Part shown: positions 22,881-34,760 of the stretch, in pieces
Layout of the letters: each line of letters opens with the position of its first letter
Numbering within the stretch: position 1 is the first letter of the stretch
From: Anseranas semipalmata
Lineage: Eukaryota > Chordata > Aves > Anseriformes > Anseranatidae
DNA: 64,000 nucleotides
Assembly: GCA_013399115.1 (NCBI GenBank)
Contig: VXAA01001948.1
Coordinates: forward strand, 6,645 to 70,644
Direction: 5' to 3'
The notes under the pieces: generated by a model
Databases searched by the model: none
What the model was told of the DNA's origin: nothing
What the model saw: only the letters and a program-made list of their open reading frames with translations
Program-made: the position numbers and the translations under genes

Positions 22881-25800
22881 AAGGTTACGTGTACATTTGG
22901 TAGTAGATTGCTCTCCCTGAAGTAAGCAGATGCCTGGAACTTAGTGCAAAAGCATTAAGAAACACCTTGGGGCTCATCACAGGCAATGTATCCTTTTCCT
23001 TTACAGATTATTAATCACAAAAATTAGACACCTATAAATGGGGAAAACTGTCAGAATTTCTGTCTTATGAGGAGTTCTAAAGATTTTTAGGTTCTCATTG
23101 ACAATTTTGGAAGCAGAATTGATACAGAAGTTCTGAGTATTGACCAGTTGTAATTTCTGGATTAAATACAACTTCAGATGCTTGTCAAGTTCTGTTGTAC
23201 TTCCAAATTTGTTATTATTCCACAGTGCCCATTCAGAACCAGAAACTGAGCATAACAGCAGCAAGCTTCCAACAGTACCAAATTCACGTTACTACATCAC
23301 AGTCTAACCCGCAAATGAAACTGTTTTTAGAATGCATATTCCCTCAGTATTCAGGACTTCATAGTAGACCTTCACTTACAAATAAACAGACATTCAAAAA
23401 GGTGTGAATTTTCCTTTCAGCACCAGCAGCCATAAATAAATAGTGAAAGCTGTTTATCACCACCATTTGACACAGCTGAGAGTGTTTATTCAGTTCAGGC
23501 TCTTCATTGAGACAGCCAGTTCTCATTAATGCAGAAAATTATATTCATGTAGGTCAGGGTTAAGGTAATTGCTGAAGTATGAGAGGAGAAGTATATGCTA
23601 CAATCATCAGCCCCAAAATGAAGTGTGAATAAATATATAACATATTACGTTCACTACATCATCCACAACAGATAATATGTTAAGAACACAAACACATTGG
23701 TTTGCAGATTACATAGGACTGTTGTGAAAACAGTACTGCTGTGAAAATAGTAGTTTCCTAGCGTGAAATGTTGCTGATATATTTCAAGCACATTTAGAGA
23801 AAGAAAAATTTCTAAACACAAATTTACCTTTAAAATCTGTCTATAGATAATCTACAAAAGATAAGTAATTGTTTTTTTTAATGTAATTATTAGAGGAGCA
23901 TCCACTGTTCTTAGTGGAAAAAAATTAGAACATGTCAGCTTTCTGGAAAGTTAAGAATGTGTGACCAATGTGATTTATGAAGCATGGACCGTGTAATCTA
24001 TTTAAAGTTTGATGCTGCTATGTATTGCTAAATCAATTGTTCTCATAAATAAACTATGACCTGAAAAAGCAGAAATGTCATTCACTAATAGTTTCTAACA
24101 AGATGGTATAGGGAAACCAGTCATAACTTTGTGACTTTTAAAATAGCCATCTCAGTGATATTCAATAACAATGCGGTAGACACAGTGATTAGGTATTCCT
24201 AAGTGTAGGTCTTGAGGAGCTGGGACAAGACCTTTATCATCGCATTTGTGACAAGTAGTCATCAAATGCCTGGGTACAGGAAAATATTTGGGGTAAAATA
24301 TGATTGTCACAATGTGTATATATTTATGAATGCAATATCCTTCTCTGTGGAATAAGATCATGTTCCCAAAGCATATATTATATACAGCCTTTTAAGTACT
24401 TCTGGACATAAATCATTGACACCACACAATCAAGAGATAAAATAATGTGTGAGACATCATGATACCAGATCTGCAAGTCCTTATTAGCAATGAAAGTTTC
24501 ATCTCATGATACTATGACCAATTCAAGAAACTTCAAACTAAGTCATAATTAACTCCTTTCAACACTGCTGAGACTTAAAAGTATCACCTGCCTGACATTC
24601 TGTTAGATGCTTCAGTCATGAAATATGCTAAATGCTATGTCTTTCGGGAAATCAAAGTACAGCACTAGGGCTAATAAAAATCATAGCTGAGTGAAGTATT
24701 GTTTAGTTTTCAGCTTCTTCCACTGATATGACACCTGAAAAAATACTATTGAGTCTATTCAAGAGAATTTGTCCAAGCATACAGAGCAAACTTTGAAATA
24801 CATAGCCATAATTCAAAACATCATGCAAAAAAGTGACAGGTTTGTGGTCTTTTTCCAGATGCTGATCTGAGCCAATACTGTCAGCTTAGAGGTAACAAAT
24901 AATTATTTAATTTTTTATTTTTTTTTTAATTTAAATTGATTTTCATTCTGTTTTGCTCCACAAAGATTGCAAGTGAACAACTGAGAATCTCAGGAAGGAA
25001 ATTAGAGGGGAAAGCTTAGATTTGTAATTCCTGTCCCTCTTGGATGAGACTTAATGTGCCATCTTTAAAAGTACATATAAGTATGGGCTCACTGGACCTA
25101 TTGGTGCTCAGACTGATTATCGTTCTCTCAGGGGAGAGGAAAAACACATCTCCCCTCAGACAACTAATTATAAACTTTCTTTTATAAGCCTTCTTTTTCA
25201 AATTTGCATTTTTACTTCTCAGAATACTCTGATTTCTCTTGTAAATCGCACATGCAGAGTAAAAGGCTAACTCTTTTTTTTACACCAACTGGAGTTTTAG
25301 CTCTTCACAAAGACCAGAATTTCACTCTTCCTTCCTCCTCTTCCACTTTCTTTCTCAGCTATTGCCTCAGAATGAAAGGAAAGCAGGTAAATCATGGTCA
25401 AATATAGCAATTCACTAAGACTACACATAACTATTGAGGTATGCCTTTTTCTTTTATTTGGCACTGATGAGGGATTAGCCCAAAATTCAGTAATTAACCA
25501 GAAAAACTATGAGTATTATTTGTGGCACTTCATTGCTATCAAAATATCTAACTTTTTCTACCCTTAAGACTATCTGTTTCGAGAATGTCTCTTCTCGGTG
25601 TCCTTCCCATCCTTCAGGACAGCAATAATTTAAAAAAGATACAGAGAAGCAGACACAATCTGTATATATATCTTTCTTTTCTAAGACGTATGAAAAATCA
25701 GCAAGTACATCTCCTTTCATCTCAAACAAAATGTTTACATCTAACGAGACATTTTCAAATAAGTTTCCATAGCCATACAGTATTAATTTTTGATAATCTG

Positions 25801-28800
25801 CTACTGTTAAAGAAATGATGCCTGGATCACCACTGAATATTTTAATTGTGTTGCTTAAACTTTGCAGATATAACCAATTGTCAATTAATCATTTCCCATT
25901 AACTTTGGTCCCTTGACTTTTTAATTCATTTCTTTAGCTTCACTTTTGTTTTGTACATACCATGCAGCTACAAAATGTTGGAGTCTTTAATGAGTACATT
26001 CTTCCTGTGTTCTGTGCTTTCAACATGCTTGCTTTTATATCCTTTTCTGATGTTGGTTTGAGGCACTGCTGACTTGATATATCCTAGTTACTGCCAAAAT
26101 AGTTAGTTTGAAATACATGTTTAGTGAAGCCCAGTGCTGAGGATATTGTTCATTATAGCTTATGTGCCCTGTTTTGTTAATTAATGATCAATCAATAGAT
26201 TGCTAACTTTATTAAGGGCTAAATCCTGCCAGGTTCAGAACTGGGTTCAGTTTCATCAGCTTTGCATTTTGGTGTTTAGATAGTTTGTAAATTCATTCTC
26301 AGTCTTACTTGAAAGAAAATTCTGTATTATAGTAACCGTCTTCACCACTAGATATTAAAGAAGGATTCATTCTTTAAACAGGATGAAGAAAACTACCACA
26401 AGGGTTTTATCTAAGAATAATTAGAGCAACTCCTCTATTGATAAAGGGTCATCCTGCAGCTATCATATTCTCTCTTGACCACTTTAGTGTCATAACAGAC
26501 ATTTTCAGAGCTATGGTTGTGTTTCTACTGTGTTCTCAAATAAAAGATTTTACTGGATTCGTCTCCCGATTTTAGGCACTTAATAGAAGATCAGCAAGAA
26601 TTTGCTTTGACAAAGACTGAATGAAATCAGTTTAGGTAACAGAGAAGGTGTTTGGGACATGCCAGATAGGGCAGAAGTCTGGATTTATCCTACCAAACTT
26701 TTTGATGCTTAATTTAGGGGTCTGAGTTAGGAATGAAGTGACACTTGTATCAATGGAAAGAGATTCACATTTATACAAAGACGTACAGAGCACAAGTGGA
26801 CAGATTCATCTTTTAAAAGTGCCTCTCTTTGTCTTTTCTTTTTCAACTTTAGGAAACTTAGAACACTTGAACTCCTAAGTCTGATGACTTCAAGTCATCT
26901 AAGCAACATTTCTAAAATTAAATAGAGAATTCCATGACTGTGCACCAAAATTTAACATGCTAAACACATTAAGTGATGTTTTCAGAGGTCTTTTGGTCTT
27001 TTCTTATACCTTCTTTCTGTGACTTTAAAAGGCCTAATTAAACTAATGTCAGAAGAACTTAGGGAACAACTAATCTCTCCACAATTGTGAAAGTCAGAAA
27101 AATAAAACCAGGATAAATATTTATTATACTACTGAATTTAGCTAATATCTGTAAGCACAATTCTATGCACAATTTAAATCAAGCATTATTAATCAAATAT
27201 TATATTAAGCAGTATGCTGAAGGAGCTCTGATACTGAAAAATAAAACCTAATGCTTAAAACTGGAGATTCCTGAAGAACTTTCCTCTAAATTAGATTGAT
27301 TACAGGCATTTTGAATAGCTCAAAAAGTCAAACTGGACTTTCCAAACTGCACATTGTACCAGGAGTGGATTTCCACTAACATGGAAATGATTTCCACTAA
27401 CATGAACATGATTTAAGGCAATTGCAATCTCCCCTAAACACAACATAGGCATTTCCCCTTACATGACACAGCATGGCCTTATGGGTTAAAGACTCCTATC
27501 TGCTCCACATCATGGCTTTGTCCACATTTATCTTTGTCTAAACTAAGAAAAGTATGCCCAGGTTTTCTGTGGTGGGCAGTCTGCCAGGGAGACAAGAACC
27601 AATGTGGTTTAGAAAACAAAGATTCCTGTCCTTAGGGTTTTTAGACACCCTGCTCACACCAGTGAGAACTACTGAATTAAATATCTTTGCAGAACTGCAT
27701 CTTTCTTAGGTGAGAGCAGATACCAGTGGAAACAGATTAAATGGGTCTTTCTAAATTCACTAAAGAAACCCTTCCAGCTGAATTACGTAGGTCTGAAAAA
27801 TGTAGATATCAAGTCCAGTGCTTCAGATTGTACGCCAATCTTGGTTTAACGGTCTTTATGAAGAAATCCTACAGGCATGTTACTTTACAGTAATCAACAT
27901 ACAGAGTAGACACTTACTACTTACTACTTCTAAACCACAAGGTAGTTTTTGGAAACAGGACACCAAATTATATTGACCATTGGACTGTTAAGTATGGTAA
28001 TTTTTATGCTTTTATATTTCATTTTGTTCACAAATTAACAGTGAGTTAAGAAAGAGATGTGTGGTTAATAATGTTGGTTTGTAACGTTGATAAACGATAA
28101 AGATAGAGGAACACTTTCTAGCAATTTGAGTACAGTACTTCAGTCATTCAAACCTCTTATTCACAACAGTGGTGTCTGTTGCCCTGTACAAGTCACTGAA
28201 TCTTCTAACTTATACTAAGCTTCTGCAAAATGTAAATAATTACAGAATATGATGTTGACATGCAAATCTAACTGGGACTATTTAAGAAATCTCAGCCATT
28301 TGTTACTGTTTAACTGGAAGTTACTCTTTACAGCTAATGTCATAATGTATTACAAATAGGCATGTTGCAGCAGTCATGGGAGCTTACTTAAACTAGACAA
28401 AGTTGTCAAAATATGGCTTATGCTTTAATTTCCATAACAATGAATAAATGAAAGATCTTTTGTAATGAGTGTTAAATAACTGATGCTGTGTCCTACTTTT
28501 GCTTTTGTTTTCCAACTAGTCTTGTAAGTTCCGTTAATTCTGCTAGAACTGTGTATGAATGTGGTACTAAAACAGCTCTTTTTTACAATGTTTTATGGCT
28601 CTTTAGCTGCAGGCAGGAGAGCATCTTAGCTAGAGCACCATCACTTTGTCATTCTAGTGACTATCCACTTGCTTTCGATATCTCAGAGGTGCACTACTCT
28701 CTACCATCATTTTTAAATAATGGTTGAAGCATACTCAGGGAAAGCAACCCTTGTCCAGCCCTTACCCCCCAAAACACTCCAAAATTAAAGAAAATTTGAT

Positions 28801-29357
28801 ATAGTTTATGAGGCCAAACTTCCACAGAACACAACTAACTTCTTTAAAGCCACTAACAAAATACATAGCATAAATGGACTGAACAAACGTAGGGGGGTAA
28901 AGGCAAAGAAATATCTATATTTATAGAATGCATATTTGTCCTATTCTGACACTGTTCTGAAATTAAATAGGAACTGGGGTAAATGCAGCTTTTAAATGCA
29001 TTCTTTCCTTTTTTTTTTTTTTTTTTTACCTACAATGTCTTATAAAATGAGAAATAGGGCAGCAGTTTTCAGTCTTATTGGAAAGAGTTTTTCATTTTCA
29101 CTCTTCTCATGTATCAATGTTGACAAAAGGTATTAAATTAAACCACAGAGAACTAAAACTGCTGAAGACATAATGGTATACCCAAGACATGGCAGGTTGA
29201 TATGCACAGCAAATTTTATCTTGTTTAGAGGATATCTGGACAATACCAGGAGAACATTTTGCATTCTGGAGATGAACAGCTATGAAAGGATTAGGGCAGA
29301 TTTATTTATTACTGCATGTTTGGGTTGGCAGAAAAGGAGCTATCATCAGACTGATGA
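22881..29357. other. Non-coding, no gene seen
   Basis: More than 6 kb of AT-rich sequence. It holds a T18 tract (29010-29027), a 21-bp tandem duplication at 27368-27404 and no recognisable gene, RNA or mobile element. Open frames do not exceed about 87 codons and look random. Confidence 0.55.
27368..27404. repeat. Direct repeat, period 21
   Basis: gatttccactaacatg occurs at 27368-27383 and 27389-27404, separated by five bases. A small local duplication. Confidence 0.85.
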
Positions 29358-29390
29358 TGTGGTTTAACCACAACTGCGGGTTAACCACCA
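29358..29390 (-). mobile_element. Possible 33-bp antisense LTR end
   Basis: tgtggtttaaccacaactgc followed by gggttaaccaccac resembles the reverse complement of the terminus of the LTR at 29923-30509 (there ggtgattaactgcc and ggggttaaaccacaaca). If real it is the end of an antisense relative cut short at 29390, exactly where the duplicated 29391 segment starts. At this length chance similarity cannot be excluded, and the run is partly self-palindromic (gtggtttaaccac). Confidence 0.35.
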
Positions 29391-29523
29391 CCATGAGTAG
29401 GCGGTAGCAAATCTGAAGATGACATTATGCTTTGGAAGAAACGCAAAAACTCCCAAAGTGAACCTTTTTAATATTCCTCCCATTCTTCGTTATAAAATAA
29501 AATAATCCAATTGTGGTGAAGGT
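29391..29523. repeat. Duplicated ~130-bp segment, copy 1
   Basis: From ccatgagtaggcggtagcaa onward this segment is the same as 32013-32145. The first 97 bases are identical; over 29391-29510 there is a single mismatch (C at 29488, A at 32110). The last dozen bases then diverge quickly before similarity is lost. Both copies are in the same orientation, 2,622 bp apart. It contains no open frame, no terminal repeats I can see and no match to the CR1 or LTR sequences of the window. I do not recognise the family. Confidence 0.95.
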
Positions 29524-29922
29524 GTGTGACTATCACAGTATAGCTGAGGCTTTGTTAGAGGAATGCTGAAAAATTGAGATGGAAGGGATGAAAAGACAAG
29601 CAAATGATAAGGCTAAGCACACTAGTCATCAAAAACTGAAAGTTTTTCTGAATGTTAAGGCAGAAGCCAGACAGGTGTTATGGACCAACTGTGACATGTT
29701 GCATACCCTAAATTCTTTTTGATGTCTATGGAAACAGCCTAGCACTATCTAGTCGTATTAAGTCCTAGAACACAGAGAAGACACTTTATGTTTAGTGAGT
29801 TATGTGCATAGCCCTGTCACTTCTTCACTAGCCTTTTCCACAGACTTTCGACTGATGATTGACTTGACAAAGTGCTTAATCAGTCTCCCTCCCAAAAACA
29901 GAGCTAAACCACACTTTCTCAT
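29524..29922. other. Non-coding, no gene seen
   Basis: Flank between copy 1 of the duplicated segment and the solo LTR. Its last five bases (CTCAT, 29918-29922) form the left target-site duplication of that LTR. Confidence 0.6.
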
Positions 29923-30509
29923 TGTATTGGTTTTAGCTGGGATAGAGTTAATTTTCTTCATAGTAGCTCATATAGTGCTATGTTTTGGATTTGTGATGAA
30001 CATAGTGTTGGTAGCCCACCAATGTTTCAGCTGTTGCTGAGCAGTGCTTACACAGCCTCAGGTTTTTTTCTGTTTCTCACACCACTGCCTGCCAGCAAGT
30101 AGGCTGAGAGTGCACAAGAAGCTGGGGGGGACACAGCCAGGACAGCTGACCCCAGCTGCCCAAAGGGATGTTCCATAACATATGACGTCATGCTCAGCAA
30201 TAAAAGCTGAAGGAAAGAAGGAAGAAAAGGGTGGGGTGGAGGGGGCAGCACAGATATTGGGAGTTATGCATGATGGACCCTGCTTTCCTGGAAACAGATA
30301 GACATCTGCCTGCTGGTGGGAAGCAGTGAATAAATTCCTTAGCTGGCTTTGCCTGCACATGCAGGTTGTGCTTTACTTGTTAAACTGTCTTTATCTCAAC
30401 TCACAAGTTTTCTCACTTTTACCTTTCCAATTCTCTTCCCCATCCCACTGAGGGGGGTGAGCGAGCAGCTGAGTGGTGATTAACTGCCTACTGGGGTTAA
30501 ACCACAACA
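29923..30509 (+). mobile_element. Solo LTR of an avian endogenous retrovirus-like element
   Basis: A complete 587-bp LTR with canonical ends (tgtattggttttagctggga at the start, ggggttaaaccacaaca at the end) and a perfect 5-bp target-site duplication, CTCAT at 29918-29922 and 30510-30514. The type is common in birds: gggatagagttaattttctt, gctgagcagtgcttacacag, gacacagccaggacagctga and cttccccatcccactgaggg all lie in the expected order. It carries its own promoter-like block (see 30183-30205). The usual poly(A) signal before the ctgtctttatctcaac phrase has become gttaaa at about 30379; an AATAAA stands at 30329-30334. No internal retroviral genes and no partner LTR are present. Intact ends make it the best preserved LTR of the three. 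Confidence 0.9.
30183..30205 (+). promoter_or_regulatory. CRE site and TATA-like box in the LTR U3
   Basis: TGACGTCA at 30183-30190 is a perfect cAMP response element palindrome, followed eight bases later by aataaaa (30199-30205), which stands where related LTRs have a TATA box. CREB/ATF binding is inference from the site. The TATA element looks weakened, so promoter activity is doubtful. Confidence 0.6.
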
Positions 30510-30514
30510 CTCAT

Positions 30515-32012
30515 TTTTTTAATGTTATCTGCAATAATCTGCATAATAATCTAAAATTATCGATAATACATATAAACATACATTAAGAAAGAAAAAAGAG
30601 TGATTTAAGGACCGCATGAGTTTGCCAAGGCTGCAAATGTTACTTTTTTTCCTTAAGAGAAGATAATTTACTGCATGTTACAGAGTGTTCAAGCGCATTA
30701 AAAAAACATTTTAAGATGTGCAGAGCTAAGGACTTTCCACCAGAAATACTCTTCAGAAGATTTTGATTCAGCTAGATGTTTAAGCATGGAAGTACCTTAA
30801 AGCTTGATATCAATGCAACATGTATTTTCGACTATGAATCGGTTTCAACTTTGAATCATTTTCTACAATGAATCAGAACTCACAGTTCCCATGTACACTC
30901 ATGGCATCTGCATGTACACCAGATATTCTGTGTATTATTGCCACCTGAAATTATGTTCTTTCTACCTAATTTAATTTCGATGTTATCTGTCAAACCTGCA
31001 GCCACTGTGATTTTCCTGTTGTAAACCATGGTTTGTGAATCACTAATTTGGACTACAGTGATTATGGATGTATCTAGGTATGAGTGAGCTGTACTTTTTC
31101 TCTGTGCAGTGGAAGCTGTCACGGTGAAATTAAAAATGCCCTTTGTGCTAGAAAATGCATCTAATTAAACTAGCTGAGAGGTAAAATTCATACTTAATAT
31201 CACCAAACTGTCAGCATTTGGAAAGTGAAACAGTTGCATGGATATTTCATTCTCTTTCAAAGGCAGCACTTTTGGAAATTAAGATGTCGTATATTTTATG
31301 GTAGGCATAAAACAGCAGTAGCATATAATTTTCTCCCAGATAGCATGTTTGCTCACTATTTTCTCCGCTCTCTGAATGAGCTGTGTGACTTCCTGATCCG
31401 TACCACTTCCAGTTGCAAAGTTCTACTCAACAGATATCTCCAGAACTAACAATACCTACCGTAGCCTTGCTTGTTATATCTTTGTCCTTGCAGTGGTGAT
31501 CAAGTTTTATTAGTTTCAGATTTTGCTGTTCACCTTAGGTGAAACAACTTACTCATGATATAACTCTTCTGATGTCAGTAGATTCAGTTGGAGAAAGTCT
31601 GGAGCAAAATGCATAGTAAGCTTAGAAAGCCTGTGGAAATCTGTAACACCAAATCTTTGCTATGTCACTTTTGTAGGTGGATGAATTTAATTTGGAAATA
31701 TAAATTTTTAAGTAGTGGTATCCTATTCTCAGTTGTATTTTTTTTTTTTTGAAAGAAATACTTATGCATCCTAACACTGATTACATTGTGGGCTGAGAGA
31801 TCTTAAAAGTGTGTGAATTTTGAAAGTATAAAAGCTTTTCTCTTCCTGCCCTCCTCTTTACAAGTGTTTGTTCTTAGCATTTTCAGACCATTTTTTTTAA
31901 TTTCATAGCAGCAGACAAGATACATTAACTGTCAACTGCAATAGGAAACAGAAAGTAAATCACAGATGGAAATGGTTTATAACAATTACTCAAGTGTCAG
32001 ATAGGGAATAAG
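30515..32012. other. Non-coding, no gene seen
   Basis: AT-rich sequence between the LTR and copy 2 of the duplicated segment, with a T13 run at 31738-31750. Nothing else recognised. Confidence 0.55.
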
Positions 32013-32145
32013 CCATGAGTAGGCGGTAGCAAATCTGAAGATGACATTATGCTTTGGAAGAAACGCAAAAACTCCCAAAGTGAACCTTTTTAATATTCCT
32101 CCCATTCTTAGTTATAAAATAAAATAATCCAAGTGCAGTGAAAGT
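32013..32145. repeat. Duplicated ~130-bp segment, copy 2
   Basis: Second copy of the segment at 29391-29523, same orientation. It starts abruptly at ccatgagtag, with unrelated sequence upstream. The two copies bracket the solo LTR at 29923-30509, but neither is part of that LTR or of its duplication. See copy 1 for the comparison. Confidence 0.95.
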
Positions 32146-34759
32146 ACCCTGTCATTGACAGCAATTACCAGCTGCTCCTAGATATCGTCTTCTTTTTAGT
32201 TTTCTTTTATTCATTCATTTGACAGATACTTATCCTGTTTCGCAAAATACCATACAGAGACAATTCTACCTTCCAAAAGGAAAAGCTGATTAGATTATAT
32301 TCTCCTCAGCAAATAAATATGAGGGATTGAGGATCCTATGACCATTAAATTTGACAGAAGCACATAATGTATGGAAAATATATCCCTATGTATTGCTGCT
32401 GAATGTTCTAATCTAATCTGAATCTAGTGCTAATCTGAATGTTTATTTTAAGAGCTTTTATTGCAGAATAGTGATACTGCTGCATGGATTCCCACTAAAT
32501 GATTCCTTGACTAAATCATGGGGCAGCTACCTAGAGTGCAGAACTGTGAGGAAAGAATTGTGGTATAATTCTAGCTAGTGCCATCTCTGATTTAGTAAAG
32601 GGTTTAAGAGTGAGAGTGTCCTGCTATTACACATGTTCACAGTGCTCTGCATTTTATGTAATCAACATAGGAAAAATACTAGTCAGTAAAAATCCCATGG
32701 TTATGTTACAAAAGTTTTTTCTCTTCTAAGTAGTTCCAGAAGCAATCAGAGGACCACCAAAATTGTTCCAAATGATGCAGTCACACTGTGATGAGCTCAG
32801 GCAGACAGAGCCACCTTTGCGTGCCATCAGCTTCATTTTCCCTGCAATGCATTTAGGCCACCCTCAGGAGGGAGGAGAAGCTTCTTGCTACAGAAGGGGA
32901 ATCCAATCCCAGCACTCTTCAGAAAGAGTGCAATATTTGAGCTTTTCACTTTTATCCAATCTCCTAGCTTGACAGCACAAAGACATGCAGTTAATTAAGT
33001 ATTTCTCCTTCCCTATGCTCCACCATGCAAAAGCAGCTGAAGAGTTCACGCTCCAGACTTTGCCTCTGCTCCAACTTCTGGCCACTGACTGCCAGGACAG
33101 AGTGGTTCAGTGAGAGCATTCATGGTGAGACAACTGTGTTGAAGCCAGCCTGGCCTGGAGGTAGGAAAGTGCTGTGTGTTCTCTGGTGGTGTTACAGCAG
33201 CCTGCTCCGTAAGTACTGCAACAGGAACAGGTAAAATGAACGCTGATCAAGTAAGTCCAAACTCCTCCTGGGGATTCTCGTGTCCCTTGATTCTTCCAGC
33301 ACACTGGAGGGTGATGGGGACACATGGAAGGCCTGGGGATATACTTTCAAATATTAACTCCCCCACCTCCTACCTCAATTTCCCAAAAGTCTTACTATAA
33401 TGATGAAAATCCCTGCCTTCCTGTAGGTTTACCTGTAGACTTAAAATTAACCTGAAGCAAAGGCACACTACAAGTAATCTGCAAGCTTATACTGAATTGC
33501 AAATCATTATGGGATGCTCCTGGCTAAGCAGTGTTATGGAAATTGATATTGTATTGCAGTAAGGTAGTTAGCATATGCAAGAATAAAAATGTTAAGAGCT
33601 TTCCACAGATCAGGAGAGGCTGTTTGTATTGTTTTCATGGCAAGACAAAACTTTCAACTGGCACATCTAGTTATTCTTTGCACAGCTTTTACTCCTGATA
33701 CTCCTTATCCAGTACAGCAATTTAGTTTATATTGCAAAAGCTTGCTTTAGACTTTCTAAAGGAAACAAGGTAAATTATAAACAAAATCCAATTTATCTTG
33801 GTGCTATGGTGCAGCTGGCTGCACTAATGCTTATCACTTTAAAACTGTGAACTGAAACATTGTCTAATCTGTTCTGTTAATTGAAGTATGTAGGTTCTTG
33901 AACAAAAGGAACACGTTTGAGAAAGATCTTTCCAACATACCCAGTTAGTATGAGTTGTTTCTTTCATTTCCCTTCATTGACTCAAGGCCCGTTCTGTATT
34001 AAAATATATTTTGTGCTATTATGTTTCTTGTCTGTAAGTCTGGACCAGAAGTCTCTGGGTGCTAAGGGTAATCTCTACATCTGTGCAACCCAAATTTGAA
34101 GATTTAGAAAAGCTACTTTTCTAAAACTGAACTTTTTATCTTTTAATCACACCCTTGTTGGTTTGTTATCCTAAACTGCCCCCTTGTGTTTTTTGATGAG
34201 ATGCAAACATTTTGTTCCACTGTTCAAAATGAACAGACTAGTAGTAGGTAAATATTTATCAAAACACGATAGCACTTTTTGAAAACAGTACTAAACCTTG
34301 GTCTGTGAACAGCAACAGTTAATCTATATATAGAGATTTTTTATAACTGGAAGCTACTGATGCTGCCATACTAGCACGAGACAGTGCTTTGCAATGGCAA
34401 AGTTTATTTTGAAACTTAGTAATGTAAAATTTATCAAGATGATGTATTATCCCTGAAAGGACCGGAGAAAATTGGTCAACAATATAATAGAATGAGGGTC
34501 ATCATCAATTTGGACTACAGAAATAAATCTCCATCAACAGAGGTAAACTTCTCTTTCTGCTAATCAATAGCCAGGAATTTAGAAGATTGTGTTCAATGAA
34601 TACTACATTTGAACTAATCTCAAAGCCAAGCTTTTAGTAAACTTTCTCCTAGATAACAAGATATACTCTAATTGAAAGTAAAACCCAAACTATCACAGAG
34701 GAGCCTCCACCAGTGAGAAAACACGTGAACTAAAATAGATGAATCATTTGGGGGGGGGG

Positions 34760-34760
34760 N
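34760..34760. other. Single unknown base after a G10 run
   Basis: One n follows ten G residues (34750-34759). It marks a sequencing or assembly problem at a homopolymer. Confidence 0.95.
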
